From contig MCFG01000001.1 of NCBI GenBank assembly GCA_002104895.1, positions 500,001 through 564,000 of the forward strand: a stretch of 64,000 nt of DNA, in the 5' to 3' direction. Under the pieces are notes generated by a model. The model had not been told where the DNA came from. It saw nothing but the letters and a program-made list of their open reading frames with translations, and did not search any database. The stretch is from Anaeromyces robustus (lineage: Eukaryota > Neocallimastigomycota > Neocallimastigomycetes > Neocallimastigales > Neocallimastigaceae). Shown here piece by piece: positions 1-12,736 of this stretch. Within the stretch, counting starts at the first letter, position 1. Each line of letters opens with the position of its first letter. A program made the translations under genes and the position numbers.

Positions 1-70
1 AAAAAAAAAAAAATATTATTAATTATTTATAATTATTAATCATATCATCATAATATTTATTATAATTTAC

Positions 71-1942
71 CTAAAGCATAGCCAACAATAAATTCATCTG
101 GAATAGAGAAACCTTAATAATAATTATTATTATCATTAATATTTCAAAATATACCTACAATAATTTTTTATTTTTTTATTTTTTTTTTTTTATTATGATT
201 AACTAATTTATACTTACCAACATAATCAGGCTTTATTATTATTTAATAATTATAGTTTTATAAAATAAAAACAATAATATTATATTATTATATTTGACTT
301 TTAATTATTTTATATATTATTATTATTATTATTATATTTTTTTAAATATAAATATATTTACAATGTATGGGTAATCTTTATTTTCTCTCTTTTTAATCAT
401 TAAGCAAGCAACTTTAATACTTTTTGGATTGTATTTCTTAAGTAATTTTAATAATTCAACCATAGTTTTACCAGTATCAACTTTTAAAAAAAAATTTTTT
501 TTTTTTAAATATTATAATTATAACAATTATATATTATTAGTATAAAAATATTTATATTCCTTTTTTTTTTATATTGTTAATATTATTTATATATATTATA
601 TATAATAATTTTTGTAATACTCTACCAAGATCTTCAACAATTAAAATATCCTATTTTTTTTTTTTTTTTTATAAATATTAATAAAGTTAATATATTTATT
701 TATATATTAATTATATTAAAAAATTTTTTTAAAATGTTAATTTATAAATTAAAAAAAAAAAAAAATTTTTTTGTATATATTTAATATTATTATTTTTTTT
801 GTCAAATCATAAAGTATTAATATTTATTATTTATGAAAATTCTATTATTATTACCTTGCCTTCATATTTCTTTAATTCATTTTCAGTTAAAGATACTTGA
901 ATATTACCAGTACTTTCAGTGTTAACATAACTTTTAACCTATTTATATTATATTTATTTATTTTTAATTTAATAAAACGAGTAAAAATATATATGTTATT
1001 TCATTTTATTTTATTATTTTGTTTATATTAAATATTTTTAGGATTTTATTTTATGTTTTGATATATAATATATTAAATTTTAAAATGGTTATATTAATAC
1101 ATACTCTAATAAAGTCATAGGTTAATGGAATTGATTGATTATTAACTTTTCTGATTTTTTTAATCTTTATTTAAAAAGATTTTGATATTTTAATAAAAAT
1201 AAAGAAGAAAACATTTTGTTCATAAAATTAATTAGATTAATATTATTGTTATTATTTTTTTAAAATTTATAAATAATATTTTGTTTCATTATGATAATAT
1301 ATTTAATATATTTAATATATAAATCCTTACATTGGCAACTAAATCAGAAAAGAATTGGTAACCACCCTTTAAAATACAACAGATATCTAATATAATTGAA
1401 AATCATTTTATATATATTTATTATGTGGATACAAAATTTATATATATATATAAACATATTTTTGTGGATATAGAATAATTTATTTATAAAATAAATAATA
1501 AAGTAATTATTTACTTAATGGACCATCGGTATCATTAACAATATCAAAAGCTAAACGAGCAATTCTATCCTTAACAAAACCATCTTTTTTTTTTTTTTTT
1601 TTTTGATATTTTATAAAAAAAAATATTCATATTAATAAATTTATGTAATAAAATAATTATTCAATGAATATTTATATAACTTACTTGGAATTAAAACACT
1701 TTTAATATCCTTTATGTAATGTGGAGCTGTTATTTTTTTAAATTTATATCAATAAATATAATTATGAATAATATATAGAAAATAATAATATAAAATTTTA
1801 AATTAGAAAAAAAAAAAAAACCTTTATAAAATTTAAATTTTGAAATTATAATATGTTATATATAATATTTACGAATAGAAAATAAATCTGGTGAGTATTG
1901 AACATCACTAGCAATATCGATCCAATTGTTACTGTTAGCCAT
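71..1942 (-). CDS. HPRT: Hypoxanthine-guanine phosphoribosyltransferase, 3' end outside window
   Basis: Purine-salvage enzyme that joins hypoxanthine or guanine to PRPP to give IMP or GMP, normally cytosolic. Ten exons can be placed (1873-1942, 1685-1726, 1515-1583, 1331-1386, 1105-1164, 855-938, 626-650, 362-480, 218-230, 71-112); all junctions keep frame and encode about 193 residues. Visible family blocks in order: LIPNGFVKDRIARLAFDI, ILKGGYQFFSDL, SIPLTYDFIRVKSY, STGNIQV, the PRPP-binding loop ILIVEDLVDTGKTM, and PDYVGFSIPDEFIVGYAL. The last coding exon (the DYNEYFRDL region of the family) must lie before base 1, beyond an intron that starts at base 70. Exon 9 is only 13 nt. The start is the ATG giving MANSNNW, the first in frame. 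Family identity is very secure; exact splice choice for exons 2 and 5 is inferred. Confidence 0.93.
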
Positions 1943-2073
1943 TGTATTTTTTAATAAATGTTGATTTTTATTTTTCAAATGAAATTATTTTGATTGCTAT
2001 AAAATATTATTACAGCTATAAATATTAAAATGATATTAATATTACTTTTTATTATAATAATAAATAAAAGATA

Positions 2074-2118
<45 letters not shown>

Positions 2119-3173
2119 AATATTAATTTTTTTTTTAAGGATACACAAGGAAAATATTAAAAAAAAATTTTTTCTTATTGTTAATTAAAATTAAATTAAT
2201 TAATTAATCAATAAATAAATAAATAAAAAAAAATACATAAAAAAAAAAAAATAAAAAATTTTTGTAATAAATAATAGAATAAAAATACAAAATAATATTT
2301 TAATATATTAATAAAAATAGAGGATAAAATATAAAATATAAAATATTATATATAATTTTAATTATATAATAATTATTATAATATTTATAAATGTATTTTA
2401 AATCAATGAAAAATAAATATAAAACTATAAAATAATATATTATTTTATAATTTAAATATTTATAACATTCAATTAATTATTATTATTTAATTAATTATTT
2501 TATTTATTTATTTACCTACTTATTTATCCATTTAATTGCTAAGTAAAAAAGTTTTATAATGTTTAAACTTTTTATTTTTTAACTTTTATATTTTAATATA
2601 ATTTTATATATAATAATTATAAAAAAAAATCTTTTTTAATTAAAGTTTTAAGATTTAAAAAAAAAAATTTTTTTTTCTAATTAAGTATTTATTGTTTTCT
2701 TTTTTTTTTTTTCTTGGAAAAATTCAATTATTTCTTTTATTAAAACATTCATAAAATTATAATATTAGAGGAAGACATTACAAATAAATAGCATGATATA
2801 TCGATATAATTAATTCATACTATTTTTCAATTTATTAACTTTTTTATTCTTATATTTATTATTAAATATGAATATAATAATAAAATTCATTTAAAAAAAA
2901 AAAAAAAACATTTTTTATCTGATCGATCATATTTAAAAAAAATAAAAATTATTTATATATATAATATTATCCGAATTTTTTTTTTAAATTTTATTTTAAT
3001 CTTTTAATTCTCGATAAAACATGATTATCATCATAGAATAACAAATATACATTCATTGCTTTTTTTTATCTTCAGTAAATAATAATAAATAATAATAACC
3101 CTATATAATTGCCAATTATTAATTAATTCTTGAAAAATTAAAATATAAAAAAAAAAAAAATTTAAATTTTATT
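1943..3173. other. Divergent intergenic spacer
   Basis: AT-only DNA between the starts of HPRT (-) and the first Asn-rich gene (+), so it should hold both promoters. It contains a run of about 36 A at 2077-2112 and several shorter homopolymers. No RNA gene or coding segment seen. Confidence 0.6.
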
Positions 3174-3717
3174 ATGGAATCAAAAATCGATATAGATTTA
3201 ACATTAGATAAATATAACATTGAAGGTATAAAAGCATTAAATTATGACTATAATAATAAAAATATTAAACCAAGAAAAAGTTGTTTAAGCTCAGTTAAAG
3301 ATTTAAATACATCTGAAAATACTTTAAAAATACCAAACATAGAAAATAGCTCTAATCAAATTACACTTAGTTTAGCTAATTCTGAAGAAAGTTTAAATAC
3401 CCTAGGAGAAATTAATATTTATGAAATTGATAACGGAAATGAAAATCCATTAAATTTACCATGTATTAATATTCATCGAAAAAAAAATATTAATCCAAAA
3501 AGAAAAATCTTAAATCAAAATGGTCAAAATAAAGAAAATAATATAAAATATATAAATGTTGTAAAAAATCCGAAGAATTCTCTACAAAAAAGAAATTCAT
3601 CAGAAGACGTTTTATTATTTAAAAAAACAAATATATTACCAAAAAATATTAGTGATGATGATAATAATAATTATATCTCAAAAAATGGTATTACAAAAAT
3701 GTGTTTATTAAGATTAA

Positions 3718-3760
<43 letters not shown>

Positions 3761-3902
3761 ATGATATAATTTTTACATTTCAATTATATATATATATATA
3801 TTAAACTGATTTATCTAAATAATATTAAAATTTTTTAAATATTGTAGCAACAGGTATTAAAATAAATATTGTTGATTAAACTAATAATTTGTTTGTTTAT
3901 TT

Positions 3903-3941
<39 letters not shown>

Positions 3942-5037
3942 ATATTTGATTTAATATAACAATATATAGTCTTTATTAACATAATATATTTTTATATCTT
4001 TGTTCTTTATTAGGACTATATCCTAAAGAAAAAACGAAAAATGAAAAAAATATATTGGCAAATATTTATAATAAGGATATTTATTCAAGTGTACGAATTA
4101 CTATATATATGTATTATTGTTATTATTATTGTTATTACTGTTGTTGTTGTTATTGTTATGATATATATTATACAACAAAAAAATAACAATAAAAATTATT
4201 AATTATAAAATTTTTAATATATATATAATTTTATTTATAAATAGAAAAGATATTCAAAAGAAGATATCAGTGATACCAGAAATATATACGATAATGAAAA
4301 TTTAGTAGATTATATTAAAGATGAAATAAAAATTAAAAAAAAAAAAAAGAATATAAATCATAATAATAAAATGAAAAATAAAAATTTAAAATTCATAAAA
4401 AGAAAGAAAAGTAAAAGTAATATTTCTACTGAAGAAAATAAAAGTAAAATAAGTGAAATGAGTAAGGAAAAATTATCTTTGTTATCATTGAGTTCTAAAG
4501 ATGATAATAGTACAGAATTAGAGACGGTTGGAACTTCACTGAAACATTTAAATAGAAAACCAAGAAAGAAAAGATCAAAAAAAAAATTACATACAAAAAA
4601 TGTAGAAATAGTGATCGATAATGAACTATTGAATAAAGATGATAATAATGATATTATAAAACATAATAAAAATATTAAAATACATAAAAAGAGTAGTAAT
4701 AATAAAATTTACACTAAAGATATTAATGATGAAAAAAATAGAAAAAGAAATATTAATCATAAAAATAGTTTAAATAATTTAAAAAATCTCGATGAAAATA
4801 GAAATGAAAATGCCAAAAACTATTTAAGTAATGAAAATGCAAATAATAATAACAATGATAATGTTATTAATGCTTCAAAAAATATTTATGTTAATGAAAT
4901 TATTTATCACAATCATAATAATGATAATGTTATTAATTCTTCAAAAAATATTTATGTTAATGAAATTATTTATCACAACCATAATAATGATAATAATAAT
5001 AAAAATATTAACAATTGCAATAATACAATGCTTAATG

Positions 5038-5090
<53 letters not shown>

Positions 5091-5933
5091 TCAGAAAAAA
5101 AATATTCTAATGATGTTATTATTATAAATAATGAAAATATTAATAAAAATTTCAATAATAATAAATTAATTAAAAATAATTTAATTAGTACAAGTAAATT
5201 AGTTAATGAAAATATTAATATATATAACGAAAGTAAAAAAATGGAAAATAAAAGTATTAATAATACTGAGGATACTGAAATCTATAAGAATAATATATAC
5301 AGGGGTGAAAATACTAATATACCTAATAACAGTGACACTGGAAACATCAATATAAACAATAATGTTAAGATGAATAATACAATAAATGCAAAAGATAAAA
5401 ATGATACCAATAAAATAATTAATGATAATAAAGTCGATTCTAGTAGTAAATATATTGAATATATTGCTATAAATATAAATGAAAGTATAAATAATAATAA
5501 GAATAATAATACTGAAAAAATTGATGATAATGATAAAAATGATAATGATAATAATAATGATAATATTAATGAAAAAATTAGCAAACATATTAATATTAAA
5601 GCAAATAATAAAAATGGAAATAATAATACTATAACAATTAATGAAATCGTTAATAATGATAATATTAAAGCAAATAATAAAAATGGAATTAATAATACTA
5701 TAACAATTAATGAAATCATAAATAATGATAATATTAAAGCAAGTAATAAAAATGGAAATAATAATACTATAACAATTAATGAAATCATAAATAATGATAA
5801 TATTAAATCAATCAAAGAAAATAATATTAATAATAATGTAACTATCAAGAAAAATACAAAAATTGTTAGTTATGATGTTGAAAAAGGTAGTAATAATAAC
5901 ATAACTAATAGTAATATCAAAAAAACAGATACC

Positions 5934-5983
<50 letters not shown>

Positions 5984-6725
5984 GAATAATAATAAGAATA
6001 ATAATTATAATAATTATAATTATAATAATAATAATAAAAATAATAATAATAATATCATAAAGAATAATAATGATGTGATGAATAATAACAATGATAATAA
6101 GAAAAATTGTAGTATAGTAAATTCATCTAAAGCATATACTAATGAAATCAAAAATAAAATTGATTATGATATTGAAACAAGCGACATACATAATATTAAT
6201 AATAACAGTAAAATTAAAAATATAAATAAAAATAAAATGAGTACAAGAAATACTAATATTAATGATAATACTAATAATCATTTATCTTCAAAAATTCAAA
6301 AAGACAATAATGTTTCAAATATATCCAAAAATGAAAATCCAATAAATAATTTAAAAAATAATACTACACAAAAAACTAGTTCAAAAAAACGTCAAAATAA
6401 TAAAGATATAATATCCAATAAAACTTCATGTATTAATACTAAAAATAGTAGTACTGTTAAATCTAAATCTTTAAATAAAAGTAAAAAACGTAACAATAAA
6501 TCTTTAATTTCTCGTCGTAAATCCAATAATTCAATAATAAATAAAATTTTTGAAAAGAAAAGTAATAAATATTTATATGAGTTAAATGAATTCGATTCCA
6601 GTGTTCCTTATACAGAAAGGCAATCTTTACTTGATAGGAAAAATTTTATATGGTTACAAAAAAGAGCAGAAGTTGTATTTATTAATGAACTATTACATTT
6701 TATTGAAAAAGAAAAAGATGAATAG
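3174..6725 (+). CDS. Asparagine-rich low-complexity protein of unknown function
   Basis: I do not recognise a family. Proposed exons are 3174-3687, a 6-nt microexon 3848-3853 (optional; skipping it also keeps frame), 4014-4090 and 4245-6725, giving about 1025 residues. The protein is Asn/Lys/Ile/Asp-rich with two poly-Asn runs (around 5040-5090 and 5935-5985). Two sets of 69-bp (23-residue) tandem repeats lie at about 4853-4990 (2 units) and 5590-5810 (3 units), both built round an NEI(I/V) core. The N-terminus is basic with no signal peptide or membrane segment. The last 55 residues are the only non-repetitive part and contain YELNEFDSSVPYTERQSLL and FIWLQKRAEVVFINELLHF, which could be a small fold or a coiled coil. 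Composition could suit a nuclear or scaffold protein, but that is a guess. Confidence 0.6.
4853..5810 (+). repeat. Two families of in-frame 69-bp coding repeats
   Basis: Two units encoding ASKNIYVNEIIYHNHNNDN-type sequence sit at 4853-4990. Three units encoding NKNGNNNTITINEIINNDN-type sequence sit at 5590-5810. Each unit is 23 codons, so expansions keep frame. A degraded SSK...NEI motif recurs near 6125-6150, which suggests further old copies. Confidence 0.7.
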
Positions 6726-6957
6726 TTTAAATTAAGCTTATATATAAATAAAATATAAAAAGTATTATATTAATAATATCTTAAATATTTGATTTTAAAT
6801 ATATAATATTAATAATAAAAAATAATTTTTTTTTTTAATTATAAAAGTTAATATACCATTTTAATAATATGTATAAAGAAAAAAGAAATAATATTAAAGA
6901 TTTTTAAATAATAAAAATTATTAATTATACCACAATTTACAGTAATGTAAATAAATA

Positions 6958-7000
<43 letters not shown>

Positions 7001-7810
7001 AAAAAAAATATATTATAATATATTAATTAATATGTAACATTAATATTTTTTTTTTTTAACTTCAATTATATTTATATTTTATATTTTGTTTTTTAATATA
7101 TAAGGCTAGTCTTGAACAATAAAGTATATAAAATAATTATTAAGAATAATGATTTTATGGAAAATTTATGTTACACAATTAACATATCTTTTTTTTTTTT
7201 TATGTTGATATAATGTATAACTTAATTTATTAATAAATTTTAATTAAGTTATTATTATTAGAAGCATTTAATCTATTAATGCTCTTGGTTAGAGTAGAAA
7301 AATCTTATTATTGAATAATAACTAAATCTGACCTGACCATTAACAGGTAGAAATAATATTATTTAATAGTATCTGCTGTACATATCAAGAGTGAAAATAT
7401 CTGAAAAGGTATTAAATTTAAATTTAATTTTATATTAATAATTACTTAATTAAAGTCATAATTATTACATAATTAATAATTAATAAACAAGATATAAAAA
7501 ATATTATATTCTTAAGTAAAAGAAAAAAGTTTTTAGAAATTTTAGTAATATCGTAATATCTTTATATAATAATAATTTAATATTAAATTATTTTATTTTA
7601 TGGCTAAAAATAATTTTATTATATTTTATTATATTTTATTTTATTTTATTTTATTCTTTATTTAATAATTATTTATTTTATTCTTTATTTATTTTTTTAT
7701 TTTATTTGCATTTATAATAAATAAAACTTTAATTATTATTAATTTATATTAATAATAGAACATTATAAGTTTATATTGAAAGAGCTACAATAATTTATTA
7801 TTATCTACAT

Positions 7811-7856
<46 letters not shown>

Positions 7857-7912
7857 AAAATATATATTTATATATAGATAGATTTTTTTTTTTATTATTA
7901 TTTTCATTTTAC
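6726..7912. other. Convergent intergenic spacer
   Basis: Spacer between the 3' ends of the Asn-rich gene (+) and the alpha-SNAP-like gene (-). It holds a long A run near 6968-6997, a T run of about 39 at 7812-7850, and the interspersed repeat described separately at 7246-7432. No coding exon found. Confidence 0.6.
7246..7432. repeat. Diverged interspersed repeat, copy A
   Basis: This stretch aligns by eye, with small gaps, to 55374-55580. Shared landmarks in the same order: an ATTATTAGAA block, TATTGAATAAT, ATTAACAG, ACATA(T/C)CAA followed by GTGAAAAT/ATGAAAAT, and AAATTTAATTTTA at the end. It is more complex in sequence than the surrounding A/T tracts. Family unknown; it could be a decayed transposon end or a non-coding RNA relic. 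Confidence 0.5.
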
Positions 7913-8784
7913 TTATAAAATAGAAACAGATTTTTGATCAGCATATTTAATAGCATTGTCAAGAATTTCATTTTCCCATTCAGCTAAGGAATGAGTTTGT
8001 TTAAACTTGGTACATAATTCATTTACCTTATCTGGATTACTGGTAGTAATAGCTAAATCAACATCCTATTATTAATAATAAATTTATAACGGTTAAATAA
8101 AATATTAATAAATATATAATAATTAATAGATATTCATGAGTATTAATGTAAATAAATTTAAATTTATATTATTAATTTAAATTTATATTATTTTGTAGAT
8201 AAATATTTTAAATTTATTTTAACCATTCAAATATATATATATATATATATATATAACTTACATGGAATAAATCGTATTCTGGAGAATCTTCAAAAGCTGG
8301 GTAAGCTTGAATGTATTTACCAAGAGTACTTGAGAAATTAGAGAAATTGTCCTTGGAAATACATTTACTTAAAGCAAGGTATGAAGCTTTAGCAACAGAA
8401 CTAACAACATTATATTTTAATAATGGTTCATCAACACTTCTCTTAGCAATATCTTCGAAAAGTTCAATAGCTTTATCAGTATTGTATCCTCCCATTTCAG
8501 CAGCTAAATTAGCTTGAGCAATTCTAGTTTGAATACCACTATTATTATCCATTTTATTATATAAATTAACAGCAGAAGTGTAATTTTCAAAAGCACTCTT
8601 TAAATCCTTTTGTTTTTTGTAAAGTTGAGCTAAAGATTCATATATTCTAGCAGCTCTTGAGTAAGTTCTTTCTTGACTAGCAAATAATCTAGCAGCCTTC
8701 TTTGCATTTTCACTTGCAGCACCTTAAAAATTAATTTTATTTTCATTAATATATTGTTATTATAAATATTAATTATTAATATAT

Positions 8785-8842
<58 letters not shown>

Positions 8843-9083
8843 GTTATTAATTAATAATTGAAGGAATTTCAGAATGTAATTATTCTTTAATCATTTGATA
8901 TAACTTAAGTACCTATGTTTTCATCACTTTGATAAACCTTGAATGCATTTTCATAATTACAGGCAGCTTCATAAGTGTTACGTTCTTTTTCATATCCTTG
9001 AGCAGCCTTTACATATAATTTACCAGCTTCATTATCTATATAATAAAATATATCCAATATATAAATTATATATATATATATTT

Positions 9084-9115
<32 letters not shown>

Positions 9116-9204
9116 AATAACAATAGTAATAAATAAATAAAAATAAATAAATTTGGAAAAGAATATGAAATTTTATTAATTGAAAATGTATTAGTTAAAA
9201 CTAA

Positions 9205-9244
<40 letters not shown>

Positions 9245-9878
9245 ACAATTATTTTGAGCCTTTTCCTTATTTCCTGAAATAACTAATTGTTCAATTTTTT
9301 TTTCAGCTTCAGCATCAGCTTGTTCTTGTTCCTTGGAACTCTTGCCTCCACCAATAGGATACCAAGAGTTACAAATACCAATGAACATTGGACCATCTTC
9401 AATAGTACAAACTGAACAAACTTTATAATCGTTATAAGTGAAATTTGGTAATGGAGCTACAGCTTGAGAAATCATATTGTTCATTTTATTTAAAACTTTA
9501 GAATTAGTGGTACTAGTCTTTTCCTTTCTTTTTGCTTCCATGTACTTTTTAAATGATTTTTCATCTATATTAAAAAAAAAAAAAAAAGATAAACAATTAC
9601 ATTACAAAGTGACAATTACAAAAAGAATAATGAAAAATATACAATATAGAATAAAAATGGTTATTAATTATTCTTATTATATGTTATATATAAAAATATA
9701 TAAAAATTTGGAATAAAATAACTATAAATAATAATAATATTATAATATTATAATATTATTATTATTTATAGTTATTTATATTAATTATATTTTCATTTAA
9801 TGCAAATTAAAATTATATACCTGGGTTTGTTTTATAACAAACAGCACATAATGCAGCAAATAAAAGTACTTTTATCAT
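7913..9878 (-). CDS. Alpha-SNAP/Sec17-like TPR protein with signal-peptide-bearing N-terminal module
   Basis: Five exons (9821-9878, 9247-9564, 8913-9035, 8262-8722, 7913-8065), all in phase, encode about 370 residues. From about residue 100 on it reads as an alpha-SNAP: AEAEKKIEQL, YNEAGKLYVKAAQGYEK, AARIYESLAQLYKK, EMGGYNTDKAIELFEDIA, EPLLKYN, and a C-terminus ending in Leu. Alpha-SNAPs bridge SNARE bundles to the NSF ATPase on the cytosolic face. Upstream, in the same 318-nt exon, is a module starting with a hydrophobic leader (MIKVLLFAALCAVCYKTNP) and containing VCSVCTIEDGPMFIGICNSW, which resembles bacterial DUF4359 proteins; this match is from memory and tentative. The usual N-terminal hydrophobic loop of alpha-SNAP is not obvious. 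An internal Met at the ATG at 9541-9539 could give a leaderless form. Confidence 0.83.
8785..8842. repeat. (AAT)n microsatellite in alpha-SNAP-like intron 3
   Basis: About 19 AAT-type units lie inside the intron between exons 3 and 4 of the alpha-SNAP-like gene. It is the same triplet that encodes poly-Asn elsewhere in the window, here in non-coding position. Confidence 0.8.
9716..9777. repeat. 62-bp perfect palindrome with no spacer
   Basis: Checked base by base: all 31 pairs between 9716-9746 and 9747-9777 are complementary, including one C-G pair at 9722/9771, and symmetry fails at the next base on each side. It lies in intron 1 of the alpha-SNAP-like gene and could extrude a cruciform in DNA or form a long hairpin in pre-mRNA. 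Confidence 0.9.
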
Positions 9879-11234
9879 GTTTCCACCTTGTTCTACTATC
9901 TTTTTTATTTGATTTATTTTAAATTTTTAAATAAATTTAATTCCAAAATGAAAAATGATATCCGTTAATTAATAAAGTTTTATTAAATTTAAAAATTCAT
10001 AATTAACAATTGTTAATTATATAATATTAAATAATTAAATAAATATTAATTTATATACTATATCATATATAAAGTAAATAAATATTTACTTTTTCACTCA
10101 TAACTCTTTATTTATAAATTTGATAATTTTTTTATCTTTTTTCTATTATTATTTATTATTTTAATTTTTATTGTATTGTATAAAAATTGTAAAGAAAATA
10201 AATTTTTATAAATAATAGAATAAATTATTTATATTTATATAAAACTTGTTGATTATTATAAAAATATTAATAAATTAAATTATTTCATATTGTCAAATAA
10301 TATATGATAGAAATCATTGAAAATAAAAAATCTCAAACTTTAAAAATTATTAAAAATAATTAATCGACTTTATATTCTTCAAAATTTTAAAGATAAAAAA
10401 GGTTAGAAAAAACCTTATCTTGTACATATTTATTTATAACAAAGTTTTATTTTTATTGTTTTGCTATAATTTTTATAATCTATTTTTATAATCTTTAGTA
10501 CAAATCTTACATTTATAAAATATGAAAAATAAAAAAATAATAATATCAAGAAAATTGCAAGTGAGTTTGACAAGAAAAAGAGAAATTTGATAATGGCAAT
10601 GCAAAATAGTACAAAATCAAAAAATTAACTAAAAATTTTATAAAATGTTATATTAAAAGAAAAAATATATTATTAAACAGAAAGTATCTTTTATTTGATA
10701 ATCGAAAGAAATTATAAAATCAGTTCTATATAATTTAATTAATATAGGAAATTATTAAACATAAAAAAGACAAAAATTGTTATTTTATAAATTCATATTA
10801 TCAACAATAATTGGTCACTTATAGTATAAAGGAAAAAATAGATTCAGATTTTAATATTAATTATTGATAAGTATTGCGTTTAAAATATAAATATGGTTTA
10901 TTTTTATTCTAAAAGTTATATTTAATATTATTTAATATAATTTAATATAGTAAATATAATAAAATATAAAATAGTATAATATTAATAATTAGTAATATAA
11001 ATAGGTAAAATAATAATATGATTTGAAATAGAATAATGGACATGAATGAATGAGTAATGGATTGTATAATAATAATGTTACAAAATAATATTATTAAAAT
11101 GTTATTATGTTTAAATTGATTTTAATATTGCTATTAATGTTCTGATTTTATAGCGAACATTTAATAAAATAGTTTTAAATTTCTAAATACAATGAAAAAT
11201 ATTTTTTGCACTCAACATTTGACATGACAAAATT

Positions 11235-11282
11235 CTTTAAAATATGAAAAAGATTTTCCATATTTTTTTTCATATTTTAAAG
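11235..11282. repeat. 17-bp inverted repeat (stem-loop)
   Basis: Arms CTTTAAAATATGAAAAA (11235-11251) and its exact complement (11266-11282) flank a 14-nt loop. Function unknown. Confidence 0.7.
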
Positions 11283-12011
11283 ATTAAAAAATTTATAATA
11301 GAATATATATTAATTTAATTAATATATTATAATATATTATATAATACAAGATATTATATTATGATTATTTTAGTTAAATTTTTTTTTTTTTAGTTAAAGA
11401 AGATTTAAATATAAAATACAAAAAAAAAATACTTGGCTTTATAAATTTTATATATATATGTAATTATAATTGTTTTATGGAAGTATATAAAACATTGATA
11501 AATTAATTATATCTTATTCTACAATTGTATAAAAATAATAATTAACATTTTATTAAATGTTTATATTTTATTTTATAATATGAATTATATTTATATAAGC
11601 TTTACTTGAATTAACATATAATATATGTAATAAAAGCCACAAATATTCAATACATTTTATTTATTCCACCCTAATAAATTATAGGATTATTAGACCGAGC
11701 CGTAACTTTTTTAATTTATATAAAATTAAGGATATTCATAAATAATATGAAGATTATATGGTGGTGTAATAAATGCGTGTGTAATGTTTCATCTAAAAAA
11801 AATTACTGGAGAGTAATTTAATTATATATAAAAATAAAATAATTAGATCAAAAGTAAAAAATAAAGTTTAATGATTTAATAAAAATAAAATAAATAGAAT
11901 AAATATTACCAATATCCTTATAACCATAATATATTACTATTACTGTTAATTATAACTAATTTTTATTTTTTATAATTATGATAAATTTTTATTTCTAATA
12001 TTTACAATATT

Positions 12012-12178
12012 ATTTATTTATTTATTATATTTTATTTACTTATTTACTTATTTATTTATTTATTTATTATATTTTTATTTATTTATTTAATTAATTAATT
12101 ATTTATTTACTTATTTATTTATTTACTTATTTATTTATTTATTTATTAATTTATTTATTTATTTATTTATTTATTTAT
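12012..12178. repeat. (TTTA)n tract
   Basis: About 165 bp of TTTA/TTAT tetranucleotides with scattered interruptions (TTAC variants), upstream of PGK. It may act as a nucleosome-depleted stretch, but that is speculation. Confidence 0.75.
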
Positions 12179-12736
12179 TCAAAAGAAATTTATAGAATAA
12201 ATTATATTTTTAATATAATATAATTTATATTATCATTATATTTTCCTATATAATTAATATATATTATAATATGGTGATTTATTTAATGTTTATTTATAAG
12301 ATTTCTGTATATAAATTAAATAAAGAATATTATATATTATATATTATATATTATATAAATTAATAAATTCATATTATTTGATTTAATTATCGTGTTTTAC
12401 TTTAGAATATTAAAATAAAAAAAATTATTATTTACACTTAAAATATGTATGTATGTATGATTTGATAATTAGTATGATAAACCAATAAAAATCATTTCAT
12501 GTACAGCCATCACTTAGAAAAAATCATTATATATTAAATAATATACAATCAATATATTTAATTATTAAATAATATATATCATTTATTTAATAAAGATTGA
12601 TAATAAATTCAATTAAAATTAATTTATTATATTAAAAAAAAAAAAGATTATAAATATAGTACGGAAAAGTGTATGAAAAAATTTTTCTTCACAATAAAAT
12701 TTTTTTATACCTATAAAAAAATATTAATTATACATC

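Larger units (their letters stand above)
9879..12736. other. Long divergent intergenic region
   Basis: 2.9 kb between the alpha-SNAP-like gene (-) and PGK (+), expected to carry both promoters. Contents seen: a 17-bp inverted repeat at 11235-11251/11266-11282, a TTTA-rich tract at about 12012-12178, and a slightly less AT-rich patch near 11660-11820. No ORF with recognisable protein character and no tRNA-like A/B boxes. Confidence 0.6.

Noticed and set aside
5282-5848. Leu/Ile/Val-rich antisense frame that looks like a membrane protein
   Set aside because: Direct complement of AAT/GAT-rich coding repeats of the Asn-rich gene, so its hydrophobicity is an artefact.
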